Assembly: GCA_002363865.1 (NCBI GenBank) | Contig: DEWY01000009.1 | Coordinates: forward strand, 1 to 64,000 | Direction of reading: 5' to 3' | Source of the DNA: Caulobacteraceae bacterium UBA3198 | GTDB lineage: Bacteria; Pseudomonadota; Alphaproteobacteria; Caulobacterales; Caulobacteraceae | Length of the DNA: 64,000 nt | In this document: piece after piece, positions 1-8,942 of the stretch | How positions within the stretch are numbered: the first letter of the stretch is position 1 | Layout of the letters: the number at the start of each line of letters is the position of its first letter | Program-made: the position numbers and the translations under genes | Notes under the pieces: generated by a model | Databases searched by the model: none | What the model saw: the letters and a program-made list of their open reading frames with translations, nothing else | What the model was told of the DNA's origin: nothing

Positions 1-419
1 ACGTGGTTGTTGGTGACGATGTAGCCGTCCGCCGAGATAAAGAAGCCCGAGCCGGCCGACATCTGGGTCGGGCCCTGCTGCTCCTCCTCGCCGTCCTCGC
101 CGCCGCCCGGGGCGCGAGGAATGATGCCGAAGGGCAGGCCTTCGAAGCCGGGGATCTGGCGCAGGACGCTGGCGTCGGCCCGCGAGGTCACGTTCACCGA
201 GACCACGGCCGGCGAGACCTGCTCGAAGATGTCGGCGAAGGACAGGGGCGCGCCCGGAGGCGGGGCGAAGACCGGCGCGGTGGAGGCGCGAATGACGGGC
301 ATGGACGGCCCGGACTTTTCAGCCAGGGTCAGGCCGACATCAGTGGCCGCCAGGGCGGCGGCGGCGACACCAATTCCGGCGACGGCGCCGAGCAGATATC
401 CGGTCTTCTTGGAGGTCAT
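1..419 (-). CDS. degP: DegP/HtrA-type periplasmic serine protease (N-terminal part, cut by window edge)
   Basis: Only the first 139 residues are present. They show a basic start and a hydrophobic signal-like segment (MTSKKTGYLLGAVAGIGVAA), a Pro-rich linker, the segment SFADIFEQVSPAVVSVNV typical of Do-like proteases, and SAGSGFFISADGYIVTNNH ending on the catalytic His (H139, codon at 3-5). The catalytic Asp and Ser and the PDZ domains lie outside. Such proteases act in the periplasm as protease and chaperone. The gene follows the ccmIEFH operon on the same strand after a 130-bp gap; from memory, cycHJKL followed by degP is a recurrent order in alphaproteobacteria. Confidence 0.85.
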   Translation of the reverse strand, partial: MTSKKTGYLLGAVAGIGVAAAALAATDVGLTLAEKSGPSMPVIRASTAPVFAPPPGAPLSFADIFEQVSPAVVSVNVTSRADASVLRQIPGFEGLPFGIIPRAPGGGEDGEEEQQGPTQMSAGSGFFISADGYIVTNNH

Positions 420-549
420 GGGCCTTCGATTCCTTGCGGGCTCTTGGGGACATAGCACACCCCCGCCTTCCTCTAGCTAGGATGGATGCGCCGATGCGCA
501 ACCGATCTCAACTTACCAATTGGCAAGCAATAGAGGGAGTTCGCGGCGG

Positions 550-1023
550 CTATGAGGCCGAACCGCGGTCTTCGGGGCGATCATCGGCCAGGCGCGACAG
601 GGCGGAAATCTCCGCCTGGGTGAGTTCGGCCTCGGCCGGCGGCGTGCGTAGGCGGCTGATCAAAAGACCCGCCCCGGCCAGCACCACCAGCAGCGGCGCC
701 AGCCAGAGGGCCGCGTTGGCCCAGCTGAACCTGGGCTTGAGCAGCACGTACTCCCCGTACCGATCAGTGAGGAACCGGCGCACCTCGACATCGCTGCGGC
801 CCTGGGCCACCTCCTGGCGGACGATGGCCCTGAGATCCTGAGCCAGCTCGGCGTTGGAGGCGTCGATGGACTCGTTCTGGCAGACCAGGCAGCGAACCTC
901 CTTGAACAGGGCCCGCGCCCGGGCCTCCTGGGCGGGGTCGGCCAGGCGCTCGCTGGGGTCGGAGGCCGCCCCCAGGCAGAGCACGGCGCAGGCCACCACC
1001 AGCCAGCGGCCCAGCCCGTTCAC
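550..1023 (-). CDS. ccmH: Cytochrome c-type biogenesis protein CcmH (CycL)
   Basis: 157 residues with an N-terminal signal/anchor segment, the redox motif RCLVCQNES (C45 and C48), and a C-terminal membrane segment near residues 106-124. CcmH keeps the CXXCH cysteines of apocytochrome c reduced for haem ligation on the periplasmic side. Its start overlaps the ccmF stop as ATGA, so translation is probably coupled. It is the last gene of the ccmI-E-F-H operon. A CcmG/DsbE thioredoxin is not encoded here, so other maturation genes must lie elsewhere. Confidence 0.93.
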   Translation of the reverse strand: MNGLGRWLVVACAVLCLGAASDPSERLADPAQEARARALFKEVRCLVCQNESIDASNAELAQDLRAIVRQEVAQGRSDVEVRRFLTDRYGEYVLLKPRFSWANAALWLAPLLVVLAGAGLLISRLRTPPAEAELTQAEISALSRLADDRPEDRGSAS

Positions 1024-3038
1024 GCCGGTTCTCCTGCAGGCTCAGGCGCGCGCTCCGGGGCGGCCGGCTGGGCCGCTCGACGCCCGGCCGCCAGCCGCAG
1101 CCGTCGGTCCGAGAGCGACACCACCCCGCCCAGGGCCATCAGGCCTGGCCCCAGGAAGATCAGCAGGGCCCAGGGGTTCCAATAGCCGGTCACCAGCCAC
1201 ACCGGTCCGCCGTCGGCGCCGACCCGGCGCTCGCCCAGGACCATATAGAGGTGGCTGAGACCGCGGGTGCAGATGGCGACCTCCGATGTGGTCTGACCGC
1301 CCGCGGAATAGAGTCGCCGCTCCGGACGGGCCATGCAGGCCAGGGTTCCGTCAGGGGCGAAGGCGCGCAGGGTGGCCTGTTCAGCCTCATAGTTGGGGCC
1401 CTGAACCGGCGCCACATCCTCAAGCGCCACCACATAGCCAGCCACCTCAAGACGCTGGCCGATGGCCAGGACTTCGGAGGTCTCGGCCTTCCAGGTGGTC
1501 TCGAAGACGGCGCCGAGAACAAAGATCCCGAGACCCGCATGGGCGAGCGTCATGCCCCACGTCCCCCGAGGCAGGCCGCCGAGGCGGCGAAGCACCTCGC
1601 CGCGGGGGGCGCGGAACAGGCGGATACGCTCGGCGACCTCGGTGGCCGATCCGACAATCAGCCAGACCCCGAGCGCCAGGCCCGCGGCGCCGAACAGGCT
1701 GCGGGGCTGGGCCAGCGCCAGGGTCGCCACGGCGGCCACCGCCGCCAGCAGGGCGGCGATCCACAGCCGCTGCAGGGCCACGCCGGCGTCGGCCCGCTTC
1801 CAGGCCAGCAACGGCCCGGCCGGCAGCAGCAGCAGCAGGATGAACATCAGCGGCGTGAAGGTGAGATTGAAATAGGGCGGCCCCACCGAGATCGCCTCGC
1901 CGGCGATGGCTTCGCGGATCAGGGGATAGAGGGTGCCCAGAAGGACGGTGGCTGTGGCCGCCGCCAGCAGGATGTTGTTCAGGACCAGTGCGCTCTCGCG
2001 GCTGATGGGGGCGAACAGGCCGCCCCGCGCCATGGCCGGCGCCCGCCAGGCGAACAGGGCGAAGCCGAGCCCTGCGGTGACGCCGAGGATCGTCAGCAAC
2101 AGCACGCCCCGGGTGGGATCGACGGCGAAGGCGTGCACCGAGGTCAGCACCCCTGAGCGCACCAGGAAGGCGCCGAGCATTGAGAAAGTGTAGCCGCCGA
2201 GCGCCAGGAAGATGGTCCAGCCCGGCAGGGCGCCGCGCCGCTCGGTGACGACGGCCGAGTGCAGCAGGGCCGTGGCGATCAGCCAGGGCATGAAGCTGGC
2301 GTTCTCCACCGGATCCCAGAACCACCAGCCGCCCCAGCCGAGCTCGTAATAGGCCCAGAAGGCGCCCAGCGTGATGCCGACGGTGAGCGCGCTCCAGGCG
2401 GCCAGGGTCCAGGGGCGCACCCAGCGGGCCCAGGCGGCGTCGGCCCGGCCTTCGACCAGGGCGGCGATGGCCAGGGAGAAGACCACCGACAGGCCCACAT
2501 AGCCCACATAGAGGAAGGGGGGGTGCAGGATCAGGGCGGGGTCCTGCAGCAGGGGATTGAGCGAGCGTCCCTCCACCGGCGGATCGGTCAACCGCCAGAA
2601 CGGATTGGAGGCGAACACCGTATAGGCCAGGAAGGCGATCCCCAGGGAGCCCTGGGTCGCCACCGCCACCGCCTTGAGTCCAGCCGAGAGCCCGCGCCCA
2701 TAGCCGGCCAGCAGGGCGCCGAAGCCGGTCAGGGCCAGGCACCACATGAGCATGGAGCCCTCGTGGCTGCCCCAGGCGCCGCCGACCCGATAGAGCAGCG
2801 GCTTGGCGCTGTGGGAGTTGGTGGCCACATTGGCGACGCTGAAATCGGACACCACGAAGGCGTAGATCAGGGCGGCGAAAGAGACCGCCAGGGCGAAGAA
2901 GGCCGCGATGGCCGCCCCCTCCCCCACCGCCGCCAGGACCGGCGCGCGACGGACCCGCGCCAGGGCTGAGGCGCCGGTCTGCAGCACCGACAGGATCAGA
3001 GACAGGATGAGCGCAAAGGCGCCGATCTCGACGATCAT
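1020..3038 (-). CDS. ccmF: Haem lyase subunit CcmF (CycK)
   Basis: 672 residues when started at MIVEIGAFALIL. A start 24 codons upstream would add an Arg-rich stretch inside ccmE and is unlikely. Many membrane segments are visible, together with the WWD haem-handling signature GWGGWWFWDPVEN (about residues 234-246) and conserved His in ATNSHSAKPLLYRVGGAWGSH. With CcmH it forms the complex that attaches haem to apocytochrome c in the periplasm. The start overlaps the ccmE stop as ATGA, and the end overlaps the ccmH start. Confidence 0.95.
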   Translation of the reverse strand: MIVEIGAFALILSLILSVLQTGASALARVRRAPVLAAVGEGAAIAAFFALAVSFAALIYAFVVSDFSVANVATNSHSAKPLLYRVGGAWGSHEGSMLMWCLALTGFGALLAGYGRGLSAGLKAVAVATQGSLGIAFLAYTVFASNPFWRLTDPPVEGRSLNPLLQDPALILHPPFLYVGYVGLSVVFSLAIAALVEGRADAAWARWVRPWTLAAWSALTVGITLGAFWAYYELGWGGWWFWDPVENASFMPWLIATALLHSAVVTERRGALPGWTIFLALGGYTFSMLGAFLVRSGVLTSVHAFAVDPTRGVLLLTILGVTAGLGFALFAWRAPAMARGGLFAPISRESALVLNNILLAAATATVLLGTLYPLIREAIAGEAISVGPPYFNLTFTPLMFILLLLLPAGPLLAWKRADAGVALQRLWIAALLAAVAAVATLALAQPRSLFGAAGLALGVWLIVGSATEVAERIRLFRAPRGEVLRRLGGLPRGTWGMTLAHAGLGIFVLGAVFETTWKAETSEVLAIGQRLEVAGYVVALEDVAPVQGPNYEAEQATLRAFAPDGTLACMARPERRLYSAGGQTTSEVAICTRGLSHLYMVLGERRVGADGGPVWLVTGYWNPWALLIFLGPGLMALGGVVSLSDRRLRLAAGRRAAQPAAPERAPEPAGEPA

Positions 3039-3550
3039 CTGCCGGCGGCCCCGCCATAGGGCGCCGGCGCCGCGGCGTCCGGTTCGCGCGGAGCGCCGTC
3101 GCCGCGCCACTCGCCCTGTTCCTTCAACGCGTTCTGAAGGTCGCGGGGCATGTAGGTTTCGTCGTGTTTGGCCAGCAGGCGACGGGCCTCGAAGACGCCG
3201 TCCTCGCGGAAGGCGCCGGTGGCCACCACCCCCTGGCCCTCCCGAAACAGGTCCGGCGGATCGCCCTGGAACACCACGGGCGCGGCGGTGATCTGGTCGG
3301 CGACAACAAACTCCAGTCGGCCGTCAGGGTGCTTGACCACGCTGCCCCCCTGGACCAGCCCGCCCAGCTGTATGGTCCGGCCAGGCTCGGGCTTCGTCTC
3401 GGCCGCCTGGGCCGGGGTGTAGAAGTAGGAGATGGAATCCGACAGGCCCCAGAGGGTCAGGCCCACGGCCAGCGCCAGAACCGGCGCCACCGCCGACAGG
3501 ACCACCAGTCGACGCCGCGCCTTACGGGATTTGGGCAACCAACCGGTCAT
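3035..3550 (-). CDS. ccmE: Haem chaperone CcmE (CycJ)
   Basis: 171 residues with one N-terminal membrane anchor (about residues 15-37) and a periplasmic beta-barrel domain. The motif KHDETYMP carries the His (H129) that binds haem covalently and the following Tyr (Y133), as in the HxxxY class. CcmE receives haem from CcmC and hands it to CcmF/H. The start overlaps the ccmI stop as ATGA. The flexible C-terminal tail is rich in Pro and Ala. Confidence 0.95.
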   Translation of the reverse strand: MTGWLPKSRKARRRLVVLSAVAPVLALAVGLTLWGLSDSISYFYTPAQAAETKPEPGRTIQLGGLVQGGSVVKHPDGRLEFVVADQITAAPVVFQGDPPDLFREGQGVVATGAFREDGVFEARRLLAKHDETYMPRDLQNALKEQGEWRGDGAPREPDAAAPAPYGGAAGR

Positions 3551-4635
3551 CGCATGGGCTCCGCAGCCGCCGCCTGGGCGAGTTCACGCAGTATCTGGGG
3601 GTTATCGGCGTAGCGCGCCTTGGCCTGGGTCAAGGCTGCGTCCCGGCGGGCGGCGTCGCCCATCACGGCATAGGACCTGACCAGACGCACCCAGCCTTGG
3701 GCGTCATCGGGGTCGGCGGCCAGGCGCGCGGCAAGGCCCTCGACCATGGCCGCGATCTCGGGGGCGCCGATCGCAGGGTCAGCCGGCGGGGCGGGCTGTC
3801 GTGGTCCGGCGGCGACGTCAGTAATGGCCGCCTGCAGGACCGCCCGGCGGGGGTCGGCGGCGGGAAGATCGGCCAATAGGGCGCGCCATTGCGCCAGACC
3901 CGCCTCGATCTCCCCAGCCTCGATCTGGCCCCGGGCCAGATGGAAGCGGGCGGTGGCGGCCTTCGGATCCCGCTCCAGGGCGCGCTGGAAGGCTGCGGCG
4001 GCCTGCGGCGTAACCTCACCCTCGGCGGCCATCATCAGGGCCTCGCCAAGGGATTCCCACAGGTCGGCCCGCTCGGGGGCCAGGCGCAGGGCCTCACGCA
4101 GGGCGCGGGCGGCGGCCGGGGCGTCGCCTGAGGCCATCTCTGCGATGGCGAGGAAGCGGTAGGGTTCAGGGTTGGCGGGACGCTCGGCGGTGACTGAACG
4201 CAGGACGGCGGCCATCCGCGGCGCATCCAGCTGGGTTGGCGGCGCCGCGCGCCACTGATCCAGACGCTGCGCATAGGGCTGATCGCCGTAACCGGGCGAG
4301 CCAAAGCCCAGATAGAGGCCAAGCGCCGCCACAGGGCCAATGACCGCCAATCCCACCAGAACGGGGCGGGAGGTCGCCGACACGGTCCAGGCGGGCCCGG
4401 CGGATTCGGCGGCCGACAGCAGCCGGCGCGCGGCCTCGGCGTGGGCGCTGCGGCGCTCGTCGGCGGCGATCAGACCGCGGTCGGCGAGATCCTCGATCTC
4501 GGAAAGCTGGCGCTGATAGAGCGGCAGGGTGGAATCAGCGTCGCCCCCGGCGGCGGCCGCGCGGGCGGCGCGGCGCAGGATGAAACCCGCTACGGCGGCG
4601 GACATCACCCCAACCGCAATCCAGAAGACGATCAT
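3547..4635 (-). CDS. ccmI: Cytochrome c biogenesis factor CcmI (CycH), TPR protein
   Basis: 362 residues. A first membrane helix at the extreme N-terminus is followed by a cytoplasmic helical segment with YQRQLSEIEDLADRGLI, typical of CcmI, then a second helix near residues 91-112. The periplasmic C-terminal part has TPR-like repeats (for example ALREALRLAPERADLWESLGEALM). CcmI presents apocytochrome c to CcmFH. It is the first gene of the operon, so the promoter should lie in the 70 bp upstream (4636-4705) or further; no clear -35/-10 pair was recognised. Confidence 0.9.
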   Translation of the reverse strand: MIVFWIAVGVMSAAVAGFILRRAARAAAAGGDADSTLPLYQRQLSEIEDLADRGLIAADERRSAHAEAARRLLSAAESAGPAWTVSATSRPVLVGLAVIGPVAALGLYLGFGSPGYGDQPYAQRLDQWRAAPPTQLDAPRMAAVLRSVTAERPANPEPYRFLAIAEMASGDAPAAARALREALRLAPERADLWESLGEALMMAAEGEVTPQAAAAFQRALERDPKAATARFHLARGQIEAGEIEAGLAQWRALLADLPAADPRRAVLQAAITDVAAGPRQPAPPADPAIGAPEIAAMVEGLAARLAADPDDAQGWVRLVRSYAVMGDAARRDAALTQAKARYADNPQILRELAQAAAAEPMR

Positions 4636-4705
4636 GGGCGGGCGTTTACCTCAAAGCCCCGCCCCGCGCGAGAGCCCAACGGCGCCCGCGACGCCAGATC
4701 GCGGA

Positions 4706-6043
4706 TCAGACGGCGGCGAGCCTGCGACGCAGGATGTCGGCCGCCTGGCGGTCCCGGGCCAGACCGACCAGCTCGATGGCGGCGGCCATCAGGGCGCGGG
4801 CGATTTCGGGATCAGGCGCGTCACCCTGCTTGAGATGATCAAGGGCGTCTTCGGCGAAGAGGTCGAGATGCGCCTCCAGGGCCTCCATGACCTTGGTGCG
4901 CGCCGCAGCGAACCCGCCATAGTTGGCCGAGCCGCGGATTTCCTGCGCAAAGGCCACCAGGGTCTTGGCCCTCTGCAGGGCGGCGGGGTCGGGCCCCACG
5001 GTCAGCCGGGCGGCGTCCTTGGACACCCGTCCGATCCACACCTGGGTGATCGGCAGAGTCAGGGACACCGCCTTGTCGATCTCTCGAAGCCGGCTCTCCA
5101 CCTGACGGGCCAGGGCGGCCTTCTGCTTGGCCAACCGTGAGCCCCATGCGCCCTGGCGGCTCAGTTCCACATTCCCCTCGATCTCGGCGATCTGCGCCGT
5201 GACCCGATCGATGGCCTGGGCGGCGGCCCTGACGGCGGCCATGCCGCCACTGGAGTCGAATTCCTCGATTTCGGTCAGGCCCTCGTCGATTCCGTCCAGC
5301 ACCCGCAGGCCGAAATCGGCGAGTTCTGACCCCGCCAGATAGGTTTCCGGCGGTTTGTCCATCACCGCGCTGATCAGGCGCAGCACCATCCAGGGATGTG
5401 TGAGGTGGGCGGCCAGCATTTCGAAGAAGCGCGGCCCGGCGTCTTCGGCGATGGCGACGGAGTCCTTGTAGGCGATACGCGCCAGGGCCGCGTCCTCGTC
5501 GGTGACCCGCTGGATCCAGCTGGGCAGACGCCCTACGGCGGCCCGGACCACAGGAACCATCTGCAGGCATTCGGCCAGAAGCTGCGCTCCGTCAGGTCGG
5601 GCGGCGTCGGCCAGATCGGCGGCGGCGGCGAATTTGGGATGGTTGCGCTCGCGCACCCCGCGGGCGGCGCGTCGGGCGAGAATGTCGAAGGGCTCGGGCG
5701 AGCTCTGGTCGGCCTGGAATTCCTCGAACAGCGCCGCAGCGCGGCCGACCTCATGGGTCGCCTGATCGCGCAGGCCGCGCCAGACCAGGGCGAAGGCCCG
5801 GGCCGGAAAGGTCAGCCGGTCGGTGCGGCCGTCGCCGATGCAGAGCGGCGCCAGGGGGTGCAGGACGGCGTTGCGCAGCTGGCGGTCGCGCGCCTCGGTC
5901 TCGACCAGCATCCGGACGTCGACCAGACCCGAATCGCCGCCAGCCCCGGACAGGGCGCCGCGCAGATCGCCGACCACCCGATCGGGTGCGGACTCGACCA
6001 TCTGACGCAGGATGGTCAGCTTCTGTTCGGGCAGTCCGCCCAT
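4706..6043 (-). CDS. Conserved hypothetical alpha-helical protein
   Basis: 445 residues when started at MGGLPEQKLTILRQMVE; starting 48 codons earlier would run into the divergent gene's promoter region. I do not recognise the family. The protein is soluble, almost entirely helical and rich in Ala, Arg and Leu, with no signal peptide, membrane helix or obvious catalytic motif. A likely coiled coil lies near residues 260-330. It is transcribed away from the HD-domain gene at 6186, and an 8-bp inverted repeat sits between them. The overall look resembles the DUF2336 proteins of this genome, but I cannot show relatedness. Confidence 0.75.
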   Translation of the reverse strand: MGGLPEQKLTILRQMVESAPDRVVGDLRGALSGAGGDSGLVDVRMLVETEARDRQLRNAVLHPLAPLCIGDGRTDRLTFPARAFALVWRGLRDQATHEVGRAAALFEEFQADQSSPEPFDILARRAARGVRERNHPKFAAAADLADAARPDGAQLLAECLQMVPVVRAAVGRLPSWIQRVTDEDAALARIAYKDSVAIAEDAGPRFFEMLAAHLTHPWMVLRLISAVMDKPPETYLAGSELADFGLRVLDGIDEGLTEIEEFDSSGGMAAVRAAAQAIDRVTAQIAEIEGNVELSRQGAWGSRLAKQKAALARQVESRLREIDKAVSLTLPITQVWIGRVSKDAARLTVGPDPAALQRAKTLVAFAQEIRGSANYGGFAAARTKVMEALEAHLDLFAEDALDHLKQGDAPDPEIARALMAAAIELVGLARDRQAADILRRRLAAV

Positions 6044-6094
6044 TCGATCCCCTCGACGCCGCACGCTTGCGCGGGCCCATACTGTCCCCTGCCC

Positions 6095-6114
6095 GGTTAA
6101 GGCTTCCCTTAACC
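6095..6114. promoter_or_regulatory. Inverted repeat in a divergent promoter region (possible operator)
   Basis: Perfect 8-bp arms GGTTAAGG and CCTTAACC around a CTTC centre. The site contains two TTAA tetrads separated by 8 bp, one more than the 7-bp spacing of a canonical CtrA box. It lies 52 bp upstream of the gene starting at 6043 and 72 bp upstream of the one starting at 6186. Confidence 0.4.
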
Positions 6115-6185
6115 CTGTAAGGGCGGGCGAGGTGACGGCGTCATCAGCCTGTGAAATCTTTGTCGCCGCACGGAGGAAAACGCCC

Positions 6186-6818
6186 ATGGATCGCCGTCAG
6201 GCCTGCGCCTTCTGGCTGAGGCCCATTCCGCCGACCCCGACCGATGGGCCGGCCGGCGCCACCAAGGCGCGGCTGCGGGCCGCCTATCAGGAGCCGCAGC
6301 GGCGCTATCACGGGCTGCAGCACATCGCTGACTGCCTTCAGGATCTGGCGGCTGTTTCTGGACTGGCCGATGAGACGCGACTGCGACTGGCCTACGCAAT
6401 CTGGTGGCACGACGTCGTCTATGACCCCACCCGCAACGACAATGAGGCCGCCAGCGCGGACCTGGCGCAGCGCGACCTGGCCGCCCTGGGCGAGTCACCG
6501 GAGACCTGCGCCGAAGTCGCCCGACTGATCGCCCTGACCGCCGGCCATCAGGTGGGGGAGGATGATCCCGATGGCGCGCTGCTGGTGTCGATCGACCTGG
6601 CTATCCTTGGCCGGCCGCCAGAGGCCTATGACTCCTATGCCCGCGCCATCCGGGAGGAGTACGCCCACGTTCCCGACGCCTTCTTTCGTCCAGGCCGGGC
6701 GGGGGTGCTCAAGCGGATGCTTGAGGCTCAGCCGCTCTATCCCGACCCAGGCTACCGAGCGCGGCTGGAGGAGCAGGCCCGCGCAAATCTCGAGCGCGAG
6801 ATTGCGGAGCTGAGCTGA
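6186..6818 (+). CDS. HD-domain protein, predicted metal-dependent phosphohydrolase
   Basis: 210 residues; the start follows an AGGAGG-like site (ggaggaaaacgccc). The metal-binding pattern of small HD proteins is visible: H42 and H46 in YHGLQHI, the HD pair H75-D76 in WWHDVVYDP, then NDNEAAS and a distal Asp in SIDLAILG. The IWWHDxVYD form is typical of a family of predicted metal-dependent HD phosphohydrolases; the substrate is unknown. The 3' end stops 3 bp before the convergent kinase gene. Length is normal for the family. Confidence 0.82.
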   Translation: MDRRQACAFWLRPIPPTPTDGPAGATKARLRAAYQEPQRRYHGLQHIADCLQDLAAVSGLADETRLRLAYAIWWHDVVYDPTRNDNEAASADLAQRDLAALGESPETCAEVARLIALTAGHQVGEDDPDGALLVSIDLAILGRPPEAYDSYARAIREEYAHVPDAFFRPGRAGVLKRMLEAQPLYPDPGYRARLEEQARANLEREIAELS

Positions 6819-6821
6819 ACC

Positions 6822-8210
6822 TCAGGTCTCGGCCCGGGGAAGGTCGAGCACCACGGAAAGGCCGCCCAGCTTGGCGGCGTCCAGGCGCAGGTCGCCCCCA
6901 TAGGCCCTGGCCAGCTCGTCGATGATGGAAAGGCCAAGCCCGGATCCCGGCGCGCTCTCATCCAGGCGGGCGCCGCGGCGCAGGACCTCAGGCCGTCGTT
7001 CCGGCGGCAGACCAGGGCCGTCGTCGTCGATGGTCACCCGCAGGCGCTCGGCGCTGAGCGGCGTCGCGCGCACCCGCACACGGCCGCGGCACCACTGAGC
7101 GGCGTTCTCCATGGCGTTGCCGACGATCTCCAGCAGATCCTGGCGCTCCCCCTGGAAGACGAGGTCCTCATCACAGTCCCAGTCGATGTCGACGCCCTTG
7201 TCCTGGAAGATGCGGGACAAGGTGCGGGCCAGTTCGTCGATGACCTCGGCGACATCGGTGCGTTCCCCTCGGCCGGGGGTGCGGGCCGCGGCCCTGGCGC
7301 GGCGCAGATGGTGGTCGACCTGCTGGCGCATCACCTCGGCCTGCTGTTCGACGATGTCAGAAAGAGGCCCCCAGGTCTGACGGGCCTCGGTCAGCATGAC
7401 CGACAGAGGCGTCTTCAGGGCGTGGGCCAGATTGCCCACATGGGTGCGCTGACGCTCGACGACCTCCTGATTGTGGCTGACCAGGGCGTTCAGCTCCTCG
7501 GCCAGGGGCTCCAGCTCCACCGGATAGGCGCCGGCGATCCGCTCAGCCTTGCCGCGGCGGACCGCGGCCACCTCCCGGCGCAGGGCGAACAGGGGGCGCA
7601 GACCAAACCGCACCTGAAACACCACCGCGCCGACGAGCCCGATCCCCAGGAGAAGGAAGGCGAGCGCAGTGGCGGTGATGAACCCTCGTACGTCCCGGTC
7701 GATGGGGGAGCGGTCCTCGGCGGCCATGAAGATCAGCGGCGCCTCACGCCCCGGCAGGGTGGCGCGGCTGGCCCGGGCGCGCAGGGGCTGGTCCAGGGGG
7801 CCTGCGGTCTCATAGGTCACGGGCTGCCCGGGTTCGGCCTCCAACCGGGCGACCAGGTCCTCTGGCGCGGCCAGTTCCGCGTCCCAAAGGGAGCGGGAGC
7901 GGACGATGATCCGCCACTGACCATTGGGCAGGGGCTCCACCACCTGCCAGTAGCGACCGGAATAGGCCCGCAGGGCGCGCAGGTCGGTCAGGGCGGGCGC
8001 CAGCACCTGGCCCGTCGCGTCCACGGTGGCGCCAGCCAGCAGGTTGTCGATCAGCTCGGCCAGCCCCTGATCGAACCGTCGCAGGGCCGCCTGCTGGAAC
8101 AGCAGCGACAACACCACCGCCGAGATCAGCAGAACCGTCAGGCTCCAGCCGGCCGCCAGGATCACCAGGCGGCGGACGAGGGAGGCGCTCTGCAGGGCCG
8201 CCAGCTTCAC
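6822..8210 (-). CDS. feuQ: Sensor histidine kinase, FeuQ-like
   Basis: 462 residues. Membrane helix at about 13-38, a periplasmic sensor region of about 130 residues, and a second helix near 180-200. A HAMP-like segment follows, then the H-box LAHALKTPLSVM with H263, and N/G boxes (GNAMENAAQW, DDGPGLPPE, GSGLGLSI). It is the last gene of a three-gene set: small periplasmic protein, response regulator, kinase. The order and the regulator sequence match rhizobial FeuN-FeuP-FeuQ, where FeuN restrains FeuQ. The FeuQ assignment rests on this context; a more distant PhoQ-like kinase is the alternative. Confidence 0.8.
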   Translation of the reverse strand: MKLAALQSASLVRRLVILAAGWSLTVLLISAVVLSLLFQQAALRRFDQGLAELIDNLLAGATVDATGQVLAPALTDLRALRAYSGRYWQVVEPLPNGQWRIIVRSRSLWDAELAAPEDLVARLEAEPGQPVTYETAGPLDQPLRARASRATLPGREAPLIFMAAEDRSPIDRDVRGFITATALAFLLLGIGLVGAVVFQVRFGLRPLFALRREVAAVRRGKAERIAGAYPVELEPLAEELNALVSHNQEVVERQRTHVGNLAHALKTPLSVMLTEARQTWGPLSDIVEQQAEVMRQQVDHHLRRARAAARTPGRGERTDVAEVIDELARTLSRIFQDKGVDIDWDCDEDLVFQGERQDLLEIVGNAMENAAQWCRGRVRVRATPLSAERLRVTIDDDGPGLPPERRPEVLRRGARLDESAPGSGLGLSIIDELARAYGGDLRLDAAKLGGLSVVLDLPRAET

Positions 8211-8229
8211 GGCCGGGACAGGCCCCGGC

Positions 8230-8916
8230 TCAAGAGGCGCTCGGCTCGGTTTCGTCGGCCGGACAGGTCAGCCGATACCCCAGCCCGCGGACCGTTTCGA
8301 TCCGGTCGGATCCGATCTTCTTTCGAATGCGGCCGACGAACACCTCGATGGTGTTGGAGTCGCGGTCGAAGTCCTGGTCGTAGAGGTGCTCGACCAGCTC
8401 GGTGCGGCTGATCACGCGGCCTTGATGCATCATCAGATAGTGCAGCAGCCGATACTCCAGCGAGGTCAGCCGCAGGGGCTCCCCATTGACCGAGGCTCGG
8501 GCCGCCCGAGGATCGAGCCGCAGGCCGCCGCAAGTCAGATTGGGCGCAGCATGGCCGGCCGAACGGCGCAGCAGGGCGCGCAGGCGGGCCAGCAGCTCCT
8601 CGGTATGGAAGGGCTTGGTCAGATAGTCGTCGGCGCCGGCGTCGAAGCCCGCCACCTTCTCGCTCCAGGCGCCCCGGGCGGTCAGGATCAGCACTGGCGT
8701 GGCCACCTCGCCGCGGCGCCAGCGCTCCAGCACCGAGACCCCGTCCACCTTGGGCAGGCCGAGATCGAGGATCACCGCGTCATAGGGCTCGGTCTCGCCC
8801 AGGAACTGGGCCTCCTCGCCATCTGGGGCGTGATCGACGGCGTAGCCGGCGTCGGCCAGGGCGCCCTTGAGCTGGCGCGCCAGATCCGGATCGTCTTCCA
8901 CCAGCAGGATGCGCAT
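8230..8916 (-). CDS. feuP: OmpR/PhoB-family response regulator, FeuP-like
   Basis: 228 residues starting at MRILLVEDDPDLARQL; an upstream extension of 36 codons would be Arg/His-rich and non-homologous. The receiver has D51 in AVILDLGLP and the switch Lys in YLTKPFHTEE. The winged-helix output has YRLLHYLMMH and DFDRDSNTIEVFVGRIRKK. The wording GAWSEKVAGFDAGADDYL is very close to FeuP-type regulators as I remember them. It lies 26 bp after the PepSY-like gene and 19 bp before its kinase. Confidence 0.87.
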   Translation of the reverse strand: MRILLVEDDPDLARQLKGALADAGYAVDHAPDGEEAQFLGETEPYDAVILDLGLPKVDGVSVLERWRRGEVATPVLILTARGAWSEKVAGFDAGADDYLTKPFHTEELLARLRALLRRSAGHAAPNLTCGGLRLDPRAARASVNGEPLRLTSLEYRLLHYLMMHQGRVISRTELVEHLYDQDFDRDSNTIEVFVGRIRKKIGSDRIETVRGLGYRLTCPADETEPSAS

Positions 8917-8942
8917 GGCTGTGGCCTCTCTCGTTAGTCTGA

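Noticed and set aside
1447..3057. Very long open frame on the minus strand in another frame of ccmF
   Set aside because: It lies inside ccmF, is rich in Arg/Gly/Pro and has no motif; high GC content keeps alternative frames open. Similar shadows occur over ilvD, prfC, the FtsX permease and the kinases.
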